Below are positions 1 to 11,300 of a stretch of DNA of 64,000 bases, piece after piece. The stretch spans positions 186,001 through 250,000 of the forward strand of contig BLAL01000183.1 of the NCBI GenBank assembly GCA_015698045.1, in the 5' to 3' direction. Made by a program: the position numbers and the translations under genes. Every line of letters begins with the position of its first letter. Position 1 is the stretch's first letter. This stretch comes from Rhizophagus clarus (Eukaryota > Glomeromycota > Glomeromycetes > Glomerales > Glomeraceae). Under the pieces are notes generated by a model. The model was not told the DNA's origin. It worked only from the letters and a program-made list of their open reading frames with translations, and did not search any database.

Positions 1-238
1 AATGTAATTATTATATTTTGGTTTATTTTATTTATTTTTTTTTTTTTTTGTTTAGAGTAATATTTAGAATGTATTGATCACTAGAAATGACAAAAGAAAA
101 ATTTAATGAAGTTAGAAGAATTAATTTGCTTAAGTTTTAAGGTTAGACAGAATAATTATGGTAGAATCTTTACTAATAACTATTAGTAATTAGTACCTTA
201 CCTATAATAAGAATTTTTCGTGATTCTGTTCGTTTGAA

Positions 239-1578
239 TTAACTAGTATCTGTATTCAAAACGTATTCTAATGACATTCGAACATCTCTATCATTATGGT
301 TCGTATTCTGAGCAACATGAGCAGAATTTAAAAGAATTGATGGTAATGTTCGACTAGAAAAAAAAAAATGAACATGTACTATGTTACCATTACTGTTCTT
401 CAACAAATAATTCTGTTCATAACTCACTTTGTATTTCTTGATTGGGTTGTTCGACGTTGATTAGCATTCACTAATATGATAATAGCATTTAATAGCTTGT
501 AAAAGAAATATATAAACATATAAATTTAAATTCTTACATGCATTTCTTCGGCGACGTCGGATGAGATATAGATTTCTAGTACTAGTCCTATTCGGTCGAT
601 TAGCTATGTAGGTTATATATAATAAATCAGAATTATTTATGTATACACCGATGAAATTATTCCACCGGTTTAGAAAAAATATAAAATTTCTAAAATCCAT
701 CGATGTAATACATCATGCACAATGAGATAAGCCTGATGAAGGATATTTTGGTTATTCACCGATATCCATGGAATGACAAGTATTTATTCATATGAAGTTT
801 ATAACTACATAAAAGTTATCTTACCATTGAAATCTATCAGACGCCATCTTTAAAAAAAAAAAAGAAAGAAAACAAAAAGGTAACTTTTAGTAATACTGTA
901 AAGTTATAAACTCCTCAATTATATATTAATAAGATAATCTATACCTTGTTTGACATTCTATTGAATTACGATTTCCCATTTCATGAGCAACACGACTCCA
1001 ACTGCGAGTACCGAATCGCCTCACGGCGGTTATCAATCGAATATCTTCCTATTTAAATTTCAGTATTTTGTTTTGTTATTAAGTTAATAAACATTAAAAT
1101 TATAGTATTCGCCAAATAGCTCGTGATTCGCCAATACTATGATTGTCGGCGACCTAGCACGACCATGTTTCGAGCTGTGATCGGCGAATCACGAATAAAA
1201 GATTACCCTTATTAAAACTTACAGTAGATGACCACGGATTTAAAATTACTAAATCTATTTATTTAATAAATAAATAATATGTAATTACAATATATGTATC
1301 TATAATCATAAGCAAATTTTATAGAACTTACTTTGATTATTCAACTCATTAACCAACTGTTCGATCCTTTTTGCTGGTCCCGGCGCCAGTCCGAAACTTT
1401 CAAAATCTTCCTTGGTATAACTAAGAAAGTCTGACCCAGCTATCTCTTTATAACGGAGGACATTATAATGAGTTTCGTTAAGATGCAAATTTTGTCGTCC
1501 TCTTAAAAGAGTGATGAGTCCTTCCGTATCCAATTCTCCAACTTCTTCAGATGTCTGTAATATATTAGAAGAGGACAT
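239..1578 (-). CDS. SAM domain-MYB repeat fusion protein, 7 exons
   Basis: Exons on the complement: 1332-1578, 1223-1248, 945-1048, 825-847, 538-603, 428-470, 239-353. All joins are GT-AG and keep frame, giving 207 residues. Residues about 10-82 form a SAM domain (GELDTEGLITLLRG, then SYTKEDFESFGLAPGPA), a protein- or RNA-binding fold. It is followed by one MYB/SANT repeat (NPWSST, then EDIRLITAV, SWSRVAHEMG, ECQTRW), expected to bind DNA in the nucleus. A basic middle (RRRRRNA) and the C-terminal family motif VRMSLEYVLN follow. Exon 2 has no in-frame ATG of its own, so the SAM exon supplies the start. An acceptor six bases upstream of exon 2 is also in frame. Nearest paralogue is the next gene downstream in coordinate, which lacks SAM. 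Target genes are unknown; the splice model is inferred by eye. Confidence 0.82.
1101..1196. repeat. GC-rich inverted repeat (MITE-like) inside intron 2 of the SAM-MYB gene
   Basis: The arms CGTGATTCGCC and GGCGAATCACG are perfect complements around a loop of about 50 bases. The left end is itself near-palindromic (ATAGTATTCGCC ... CCAATACTAT). Base composition is much richer in G+C than the surrounding intron. It sits within the intron between 1049 and 1222. It may be a small TIR element; no target duplication was resolved. Confidence 0.5.
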
Positions 1579-2764
1579 AGTTATTTTGAAAACAAAGAAA
1601 TGAAAGCAGCATATTCTTAAATAAATTTTATTTATTTAAAATCATTCATTGCTTCCCATTTTGGTTAATTTTATAATTATCTATAATAATACAATTTATT
1701 TTATAGTCTTTTAAGAAAAATTATTATTATGAAACAAACTGCATTTGCATTGAACTATTAATATACTGTATACATGCATTATATTTAGAATGATAATAAT
1801 AATATAATCGGAATATTTTCACGAAGTAAAAAGAGGACAGAGATATTTAAAAAGGCAATTATCCTTAATGGAAATCGGGTTGTTTTTGAAGTAACTTTTG
1901 TATTAGAAATTTTCGAGTTTTTTTTTTATATGAGACAAAAATAAAAGGTTATGTATCTTCAGTATTTTTCCCATTTAGTTTAATTTTTTTTTAATTTTCT
2001 AAAAAGATACAATTAAAAAGGAAAAATAAATGATATTGAAGGACCATTAATATGTGACATTATATTTAGAAACGTTTATGATGACAATAAGCAATATAAT
2101 CGGAACAAAAGAACTGATTGTTTAAAAAAAAAAAAAATGGTAACACATATTAGCATCCTGCATTTTTCAAACTTTAATTAGTCATCATCATCACGATTTT
2201 TATAATCTTTTTTTTTGCTGTTACATAAAATAATATGTTATGTTCCATTTTTTTAGTGTAAAATTGACAGTATTTCTCGGACAAATAAATTATTAGATGA
2301 TGGTAGTGCAAGATTTTTAATTCTCGCGTGGCCAACAATCCTAACATGGAAAGATAACAAATTTGTACTTTATTGTACGTAATTCAAAATAAATAGTAAA
2401 TATTTCTATGTACATAGCCCAGTTGGTTAAATTCATAATAATAAATTCATAATAAAAAAAAAACGTTTGTCAATATTTTGTCAATAAACCGATACACGAA
2501 TTATTATATAATAATCATTATATATAATAATCATTATTAATTATTTTTCTATATTTATTTTATGACATTTTGTGAGACCATAAAATTACACATAATGACG
2601 TCACTTTTTGTATGGATCGGATGGTTACTTTTTTTTTATATATGTAAAACTACAACTATAATTACAAATAAAAGAACAATTGAAACCCGTATTCTTTTTT
2701 TTTTTTTTTCTCTTGAAAAATACATTTATCAAAAATTTACTAATACATAAAGGGTATGGAGCAT
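1579..2764. other. intergenic region, no gene seen
   Basis: A+T-rich spacer between two head-to-tail MYB-like genes. It holds two diverged copies of a short block (around 1780-1825 and 2060-2105; shared words TATATTTAGAA and ATATAATCGGAA), poly-A and poly-T tracts, and presumably the promoter of the gene starting at 3617 does not lie here but the 3' end of that gene does. No convincing coding signal. Confidence 0.5.
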
Positions 2765-3502
2765 TCAATTAAGGTTATTAAAGTAGTGTGGTACAGGATT
2801 TTCTAGAATATAACCTAACGTCATTCGAATATTTCTATCATGAGTTAAAATATGATTTAGAGACATTGTATTTTGAATAGGATTTGTCATTGTTTGCCTA
2901 AATAACAATGATAATTATTATGAATATATGCGCATTAAATATATTTTCGAATAACAAGAATACTTACATTAACCGAAATGATCGACGTTGATTTATATTT
3001 ACTAAGAATGAGACAATATTAATTATAAATAATAAAATGATTAAACATTATTTATATTTATATTTGAATCTTACATGCATATCTATGAGGTCGAATGTGA
3101 TACAAATTTCTCCCAGCAACGTCGAATATTCTATTCGATCGATTAAGAACATGCACTACGTGTAGAGATTTGAAAATTAGGATTATTCGCAAGATGCCGA
3201 TCATTATTGTACTTTAAAGAACATTGTTACCTTACCATTAAAATTTATCTGACGCCATCTTTTTTTTTAAAAAAAAAAATTAAAAGGTTATGCAATTTAA
3301 TGTAAATGCCAAGTTTTAAAGCTTAGATAATAGTGCGATAATCCATAGTAAACAAACCTTGCTTGACATTCTGTTGAACTACGAGTTCTCACCTCACGGG
3401 AGATACGGCTCCAATTTCGGGACCCGAACCGTCCCACAGCAGTTATTAATCGACCATCTTCCTACATATTCGTTGTTAAGAAAAATTAATAATATTTATT
3501 TA

Positions 3503-3541
<39 letters not shown>

Positions 3542-3617
3542 TAATATATGACTAAAATTTATTTACAATATATGACCACGGGTTTCTAATTAAAATTATA
3601 AAGGATGGTCGATTCAT
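2765..3617 (-). CDS. single-repeat MYB-like protein, 6 exons
   Basis: Exons on the complement: 3567-3617, 3358-3461, 3236-3258, 3075-3155, 2968-3001, 2765-2897, total 426 nt and 141 residues. The start is MNRPSFIILIRNPWSYI. The MYB repeat continues EDGRLITAVGRFG, NWSRISREV, ECQARWRQINFNG, with the expected spaced tryptophans and the terminal C/R. A basic segment with RNRIF and RNLYHIR and the motif IRMTLGYILEN close the protein. Exons 2 and 3 have the same lengths (104 and 23 nt) and phases as in the SAM-MYB gene, and the first exon resembles exon 2 of that gene, so the two are sisters. Probable nuclear DNA-binding protein; target unknown. Confidence 0.82.
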
Positions 3618-5072
3618 CTTTCTTTATCCAATAAATAATATAAAAGAATATGTATAAATCAGCAAGATAATAAATATCTTGAATCGTCCTGGAAAAAAAA
3701 AAAATAAAAAAAAATAAAAAAAAATGATATAAAAGTAAAAATGATTTTGATTTATCTTTTTTATTATTCTATTTCTTTAAAAAAAGTTATATAACTGTAT
3801 TGTATGTGCATAAGAATGAAAAAAAGTGAGTTTAGCAGGAAAAGTTTTTTTTTTTTTTCCTGACGAAAAAAAAGGTGGCAATTTATTTTATTTTTGACCC
3901 CTCTCCGGATATTATTTATATCTGACATGAAGTTGACTTTTTTTGGAAACGTTATAGGATTCTTTATAAAGCTTTGTGAAGTTTCCAATTGGGGTTCAAT
4001 TGCAATTCTCCGTAAATAAAGAACAGTAAATCCAGTTAACCGGTTAGTTTGGTTAGTTCATCTTTTACTGCTTCTTTGTAATTGGTTCCTTAATTTCTAA
4101 AAATATAACAAATATATCACAGTAATACAAAAAATATCATCACTTTTTATTTTTTTTTAAAAGAAATAGAATATATTATATTAATATATTGTCTTTTTCG
4201 ATAAAGTGTAAGAAAAGACGCAGTAACAAACGCAATTAAAAACGAGTTTTTAAAGTTTATATTGAAAATATTTTACAAAGAACGTAAATGGCGTATTACG
4301 TAATTTAATTACTGGTTTATTTACTGAATACGACGATAAATGACATAAATAATCATGGCCCTTAAATTTAGCCGAATCTTACCGTCCCATTCATTTATTT
4401 ATCTTATTATAGAAAAAAAAACGGTGAAAACTGGAAAAAAAAAAAAAATATATATAGGCTGAAATATTGACATGCATTTGTTAAACAAGATTTTTTTATT
4501 CTCGTTCCGAATTTGCGGACAATTTTTGATAATCGGATCTATCAATCTATTTCTGAAAAGCTTAACTTTTTTATCAAAATGTGTTTATCTCCGCAAAACA
4601 TCGCACTTTTTATGGATGTTTCTCCTTATCACTCTTATTATTATTTGGTATATTAATTTCTTTGTTACAATGAATGATATGATATATCAATCATACATAT
4701 GCATAGAACGAATTATGAACAAATTTGACAGCAATTGTTTACATGTAACCTTTTACAGGGCATATGTGCGTACGTGATAATAACATGAAAGATAAGACTA
4801 ATTCAATTTTTTTTTTTTTTGTATTAAATCTATCAAATTACCAGTTTTTCCAGTCATCTTTTTTAAATTTTGGATCGGCGTTCACGGGCGATCCTTCTTA
4901 TGTTATCAAGTAAATAGTAAATCTTTCCTTTAATTTTTATTCCAATAAGAAAATATTATCTCCCCTTAAATTCATTATTAATTATTAGTTGTTAATAAAT
5001 TTGTATAAAATTATAATAAGAATAAAATAAAAATAAAAAATTTCTATGAACTAGAAAAGTTATACTAGATAA
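3618..5072. other. intergenic region, no gene seen
   Basis: Holds the upstream region of the gene starting at 3617 and poly-A tracts at 3690-3723. A 101-codon plus-strand reading frame at 4472-4777 is hydrophobic and A+T-driven and has no family signature. Nothing else recognised. Confidence 0.45.
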
Positions 5073-5662
5073 TTAGTCGAGAAGAAAGTTAATACCCATT
5101 CTATAATCCGAATTTAAAATGAAATTTATTGACATTCTATAATTTCGTGGAATTATTGGAATAGCAAGATTGATGCTAATAACGCTAATAACAAAAAGTT
5201 TTATGTTTAGTGCTTGACTCACGTTTGCCGATATTTATGAATAAACTTACGCTGGTGGGCGAAGTATTCGTTGTCGTTGCCGTACGACTGTAAAATAATT
5301 ATGCTCATTAACAATCTGTTTTGAATATATCTTGCCTTCATTATTAATATTTTGGTACTTACAGTTTGCTATTCCAAGTTCCAAGTACCTAGAAATGCAT
5401 GAATAGTAAATTAGATCATTGTCGTACAATACACTTTATATGGCAAACGATATGAATTACAAAAACCTCCTCCTGCATTGTTTCGCAGTTCGTCCAATCC
5501 TTGATGCAATTGCTTGCCAATTGTCAATACCTAAATCATTGACATACGTCATGAGATCACCCTCTTCCTACATAAACAATCATAGGTTAATTATAAATTA
5601 TAATATTAAATTATGAGAGATTGAAAAGTGTATACTTGGGAAGTCCAAGGTCTATGACTCAT
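5073..5662 (-). CDS. single-repeat MYB-like protein, 5 exons
   Basis: Exons on the complement: 5636-5662, 5467-5567, 5364-5389, 5251-5287, 5073-5175, total 294 nt and 97 residues. Start exon is MSHRPWTSQ; the MYB repeat continues EEGDLMTYVNDLG, NWQAIASRIGRT, KQCRRRYLELG. A short basic part (VRQRQRILRPP) is followed by two copies of the family motif at the very C-terminus: YRMSINFILNS and YRMGINFLLD. The MYB repeat is complete but the protein is tiny. An alternative acceptor nine bases upstream of the last exon would also be in frame. Role inferred as a DNA-binding regulator or a competitor of larger MYB proteins. Confidence 0.8.
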
Positions 5663-8470
5663 GTCGTATAATAATCTACGAATATTCTTAAAAGCAATTT
5701 TATTTAAAAAAATCTCGTGTAATTGATATTCGACACAAATAATTTCTTGGGATTATTTTGAAACTGACCAAAAAGAAAAGAAAAAAACATGGAACCAAAA
5801 TCCAATATATATTGCCATTTTGCAATTTTTTTTTTTTTCTTTTGTTTACGCACAAGTGTATCCGAAATTGCCATATATTGCTTAAACAAGGCATATAAAT
5901 TATGTAAGTTTCAAATATATATAACTTAATCATATGAGTTACCCTGGAATTCTGGGGTAAAAATTATAATAATATCAACTTTAATCTCCTTTTGGAACTT
6001 GGCGTTGATAAAAATTATGAATGCGCAGTCAACCTATATGTTATTGTAGCTCAAATATAGCCTAGCGCGATTAAATATGACCAGAATAAATTATCTTGAA
6101 CCAATAAAACAAATGTTTTTGCTCATTAATTTAATATGAGGGTATAATCTCATTCAGATTACATACAATACATATTAATTCGGTGTTATAAATAATTGGT
6201 AAGTTATGTAATAAGTATGCATAAAGTTCATTATTTTCTTTATCTTTATAGCATGTGATCTGTTGAACAAACAAATTTTTAGCCTAGAAGCATAAATATC
6301 GGTAAAGCTCCGACAACTTATATTATCACAAAAAAAAAAAAAAAAAAAAAAAATTATTTATCCCCAATTAAGACCTATTGAACGCTATAAATTCTGATTG
6401 CGTACTGTGTAACAAATACATGAAAATGCAAATGATATCAACCGATGTTCTCCGCAAAAACATTGACCTTTTTTGTTTGTTTCAGGATTGAAAGAAAAAA
6501 GGAAAAAAGGATGAATGTTTCTTATCATAAAATAATATATGCATTCGCTTCTTATCATATTTAAAAATGTTTTGTACGTACGACATCTCCACAAACATTA
6601 CTCCTTATATAGAAGTTTCTGTTCTTATCGCTTAAATGAGCTTTATCTGACCTTCATCCTGCATGCATACATTGTGCCTTTACTATCACAAAGGATAAAT
6701 AATTTAAGGATAATTTCTTATCTCATCTGATTGTTACATAAACACTAGAAACACACGCCATTAATAACTAGTAAAACTTTGTATACCCATTCCATTATTG
6801 GATAATTATGACAAAAACTGTTGGCATTCTTTTTTTTTTTGTCAAACCATCGCTAATTAATTATTGGACTTATGAACTGCAAATTTAATTTTTTGCGAGA
6901 CATCCTATCTTATATTACCAAATCTATGATAATCGTAAAATCGTTCTTTTGAAAAACATTTTGTACCATCGATTATCATATATATAGAATAGCAACAATG
7001 CTTATATAGTGGATGACAATTTATGAAATTATTTACTTAATCATACTTAAAATCGATCCGTATATGCTCATTTATGGTTTCATTAATTTTGGTTTTGCAT
7101 AATTAATTAATAATAATTTATTTTTGATGATAACCTGTTTATTAAATCGCATGAGAAAACGTAATCATAATAAAAAAATTTTTTTTATAGATAGAGTTAT
7201 ATTATTATCATTATAAATCGATCTTTATTCAGGTATAACGAATATTAACAAAAAAATGCAAAAATCAAATATTATTAAATTAATATGAATTTTAATTCTT
7301 CAAACGGTATGATATTATAATGAATTTGAGGTGTAACCGGCAATATTCTCTACTATCCCAGTGCTGGATGTCCAATTGATATAAGGACATATCCAAATCC
7401 ATTTACTGCGACATTATAGTATAATGTAACTAGTAAAATTTGGGGGTAATCTTACTACACCAATCTCGGATGCAAGGATGATGTCTATGTCACATGGACA
7501 TGTGATTGCGACGTTCGCGTTGTTTGTATTCTGATAGACACATTTTTTCTTTTTTTTTTTTACCTATCTTTACGAAGATTGATTGTTTTTATAGATAGTG
7601 AACCGGCTCACTTATGTGGCTTTATATCAGCTTTTATGTTCACCCGTATAGTTCCTAGAATGGTTCATTTTAGGTGTCTGCTGTAACCTTTTTATATATA
7701 TTTCGGGGTTCTTGTGAACTTCCAAACAGAGGCAGTCGAAAAAACTTTACTATTAGCTGTACGCATTTTTTCAGGGCCGGAATTATGATAATTTTGGTCA
7801 GTGACCAAAAAAGATAATGCATTTACACCAGGAACTATCTATAAAAGGAAAGATTTTCATGTTTTTTCAAATTTTTTATTATTATTGTTTCACCTGTGTT
7901 ACAATAAACACGATAGTTTTATTTAACAATGCATTATGTATTGTTTTTCGGGAAAAAACCATGGTATTCCCCTCCCCATGGAATAAAAGGGTAATCCCCG
8001 GGAGCGTGTCACTCATTCAAATAACATGTAATTCGACTATCTACAGTATATGATACCGGGGAATAAGTAAAAGAAGATCCCCGGTCATCAGCTAATCATA
8101 AAGACAATCATGAGTAACACTTAGTGTGACAGGGGATTACATTTAATATTATGGCATGTAACACGTTATTCCATTGCATTCATAATTCATAATAATATTT
8201 ACTGAAAATATATGTACGAATTTAACGTCCATATACTGAAATCGTCTGATTTACAAATCTAAAGTTTCTTTTAAGAAAGTTCATATAATTATAACTTAAT
8301 TCCGTTTATTCTATATTCATAAAATGGGATTCTTATATAAATTATGCTTAAACGAGCTATAATGTTGAATTATACAGTACAGTACCTTTTCATATATGAT
8401 TTGAACATAATTACTATATATTTTTAGTTAATTATATAATAAATTAATATACTGAGAGATTTGAATTTTA
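5663..8470. other. intergenic region with a MITE-like repeat, no gene seen
   Basis: About 2.8 kb without a supported gene. It has a 24-base A-run at 6330-6353, a small inverted repeat near 7360-7400 (GGATGTCC / GGACATATCC) and the GC-richer inverted repeat listed at 7980-8172. Several frames of 60-80 codons are A+T-driven or lie in the repeat. Confidence 0.45.
7980..8172. repeat. probable MITE-like inverted repeat
   Basis: The left part (GGAATAA, GTAATCCCC, GTGTCACTCATT) recurs in reverse complement at the right end (GAGTAACAC, GTGTGACAGGGGATTAC, TTATTCC). Composition is G+C richer than the flanks, and GGGGAAT and GATCCCC occur in the middle. No target duplication or coding content was identified, so the element type is uncertain. 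Confidence 0.4.
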
Positions 8471-9128
8471 TTAATCTATTATAAAATTTATATTCATCTT
8501 GTGATGCGGATTTGTAAGAGTACCTATTAACAATCTTGAATTACGAGGTGTCAATGAAATTAGAGGGACGTAACTGAAAATAAAATGATTCTATAATTAA
8601 TTTTAGCATTATAAATTACAAGAATCCTTTGATATTGAAACATACTTTTGAGGTAAAGGCGGAAAAGGTCTTCTTGTGGCTTTAGAATAAGAGATACACT
8701 ATTTTATTATTAAACGGTTTAATTTAATGACATTAATACATGTTACTTATATTTATTAAAAATGGTCACTTACTATTCGCTCTCACAAGATGGCGATATC
8801 TATAATGCATAAAAAATAATAGAATCAGATAAATATACAAGATTATTCTATTAATTGATCCGATTTAAAAACGATTAAAAAAAACATGATATGAACCTTT
8901 TCCTACATTGATGTGCGCTCCTTGACCCAAGCAAAGATGAAATTTGCAACCAATTACCGATCGCACCGAACCGATTAACTAATATAACGAGTCGTCTTTC
9001 TTCCTAATAGATTTGATAAATCAATTATTATCATAAATTAGGAATAAAATGAAAACAAAAATACATCAATTTTTAATTAAATTAATATATACATTGGGAG
9101 TCCAAGGACCTTTACGTAATGCGCGCAT
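8471..9128 (-). CDS. single-repeat MYB-like protein, 5 exons
   Basis: Exons on the complement: 9093-9128, 8897-9003, 8774-8799, 8646-8679, 8471-8573, total 306 nt and 101 residues. The start MRALRKGPWTPN leads into the MYB repeat EERRLVILVNRFG, NWLQISSLLGSRS, HQCRKRYRHL. The repeat includes the KGPW opening typical of fungal and animal MYB repeats. A proline-rich basic linker (TTRRPFPPLP) and one degenerate family motif (HKMNINFIID) end the protein. Intron phases match the other members. Upstream flank to 9185 should hold its promoter. Probable nuclear regulator; target unknown. Confidence 0.8.
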
Positions 9129-9351
9129 GTTCGAATGCAGGAAATACTTAAATTTATAAATTATGGTGAATGACTTTCCCGATTAAGAAGTTCAAAAAAA
9201 AAACGATCAAAATTTTCTTAAAAAAAAAAAATCCGAACTTAAATAAAATTCAAATTTTCTTTAAAAAAAAAAAAATCTGAACTTAAATAAAATTCAAATT
9301 TTCTTTAAAAAAAAAAAAAACAAAAAAAAAAAATTCACCCTAAAAATCAAC

Positions 9352-9384
<33 letters not shown>

Positions 9385-11240
9385 AAATTCATGAAATTCA
9401 TCTTTAAATATCGAAACAAAAATTTTTCTTCCCATAATTAAGGTACCACAAAGAATATATTAATTGGTATAACATATTTGATTGAACTTTGCCTTTTAAC
9501 CGAGGTAGAAATCATATAACTTTAAAAAAAAAAAAAGATGACCTAAAAAAGAAAATTATTATTTATCTGATTTGGTAAGTTGATAATGGATCAATTTTGG
9601 GGGAAAATTTTTATGTATTGATCAATTAAACATGTAACAAATATTCAAAAACATGGAAATTGGTTATTAACAATTTAACCTTAATCAATGATTTAATAAA
9701 CTTTATTTCTGATTGTAGAATAGTCAATTCGTAATAAAAATTTCTCCTTATTAATTTTTCTGTGTTTGAAACCGTGAGTCAAAAAAAAATGACATTTTTC
9801 CCTCAGCCAAAATGCTAAATAAATACGACAGTTACATAACACATAAACTCATTCATCTTTCATTTGTGACATTTGTCATACATTAATCATTAATTCTGAT
9901 TATCTTGTATGATCATGTAAATAATGAATGACCTCTTATAATTTGTATTTCTTTCGTTAAATACAATAACATGTTAACAAATAAACAATGTAAAGATTTT
10001 CGTTCGAAGAAAAGTTAACTGTAAAAATTACTTTTTGTCCTATCTTTTATAACTTTCTCTTTAAATTTACGAGTAAACGTTTCTAAGAATTAATTGGTTT
10101 AGATTTTTCCTTATTTAACCTGCGTGCATTATTTCCGTACGTACCCCCTATTCAATACGCTACCGCCACAAAACCTTGTATACTTTTATAGACATTATTA
10201 GTTACTATAAAGTTGGTGAAATTTATTATTTTTTTTTTTTTCGGGAATCATTCCTGTAATCCTGTATGACAGTAAATAATAACATTTACCCGAAAAAAAC
10301 GAATCTTCTTTTTCAATATTCCCATTACATACTCTTTATTATGTATCACGTAGTTATTAATGAAATTTCCGACTCTCCTAATTTCCTTAATTCAAAAAAA
10401 AAGGGTTTTATTCATGATCAAATACATAAATTACATCCAGATCGCTATTTGTGCTGTAAATCCTTCCAATTTTATATTTTGTTTGATAAATATTTTGACA
10501 CATGAGTGAGTAATTTATTATAGCAACATATTTTCAATTCACAATCCATGTAATCAATGAGCGAGTTTGGAATTATTAGTAATCATGTTTAATAAAGCGT
10601 TCTCAAATTATTCTCGATTGGTTTGATTAGTTAACTGATTAGGATGCTAAGTATTTGCAATTATAAATAAATATATTTTCTAAAGGAATAAATTTGCTCT
10701 TTTTAAATATTGGTAATATTACACAAAATCATTATAGAAACGGTTTCAGCCTTCAATTTTATTAAATATGCCATCTATTTTCTTAGGGGGACAACAAGTG
10801 AGCCTTACTACAAAAAAAATTATTGTTATAGTCTTAGTCTTTCATATATGTTCAAATAGTTAGAAGTATAAATACATCTTGTTTTATATTTACTTTACTA
10901 ACAAAAACTTCTTTAATTTTATCCTTTAAAATATTAAATTGAGGTAATTTTGTATATAGTAGAAAAAGCCAATTCATTTTTCACAGATAAAATGCTGATT
11001 GATGTATATTTATTAATCCTGGACCTTCAATATGTAAAATAAAGAGCAATCAGTATATAAATCGGCAATATACTGATTGAAGTTTATTACTAATTTTAAA
11101 TATTCCGATTGATGTTTATTTAATCACGTTAATTTGATAAGGAGCAACCGGTATTTAAATTATTTAAATGGTTAGACAATGAAATTGGCCCTGATCCTAA
11201 ATTAGATTTTTCACTAACCGAATTTGCTATTAAAATTAAT
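9129..11240. other. intergenic region, no gene seen
   Basis: Begins with poly-A tandem repeats (listed separately). Between 9420 and 10980 no gene is supported; a 79-codon plus frame at 10266 has no recognisable family. From 10985 to 11140 the words CTGATTGATGTATATTTATT, ACTGATTGAAGTTTATTA and CCGATTGATGTTTATTTA form three diverged copies of one short sequence. Confidence 0.4.
9185..9400. repeat. tandem repeat of about 50 bp with long A-runs
   Basis: Two to three units share TTCAAATTTTCTT, an A-run of 11-14 bases, then TCYGAACTTAAATAAAA. The block ends in a T-run directly followed by an A-run near 9354-9387. Probably a local expansion next to the MYB-like gene start. Confidence 0.6.
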
Positions 11241-11241
11241 T

Positions 11242-11300
11242 TAGCCAATCAAACCAATGATTATTATTATTATATAAACTTTTAAACTTTTTTCCTTTAG
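11242..11300 (+). promoter_or_regulatory. candidate RNA polymerase II promoter
   Basis: A CCAAT word (AGCCAATCAAACC) is followed about 25 bases later by a TATA-like TATATAAAC, and then by a long pyrimidine-rich tract (11290-11400) of the kind found at fungal transcription starts. It points rightward to the micro-exon region. This is a pattern match only. Confidence 0.4.

Noticed and set aside
1306-1578. SAM domain as a separate 90-residue gene
   Set aside because: A clear donor inside its last codons and in-frame continuation into the MYB exons fit a fusion better.
4472-4777. 101-codon plus-strand reading frame, hydrophobic
   Set aside because: Composition is explained by T-rich DNA; no signature, no splice or promoter context, and it lies between MYB-like genes on the other strand.
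7817-8053. 78-codon plus-strand reading frame
   Set aside because: Overlaps the MITE-like inverted repeat at 7980-8172 and has no family similarity.
10266-10505. 79-codon plus-strand reading frame (EISDSPNFLNS, HKLHPDRYLCC)
   Set aside because: Looks less biased than others but no known domain, no neighbouring exon and no promoter could be tied to it.
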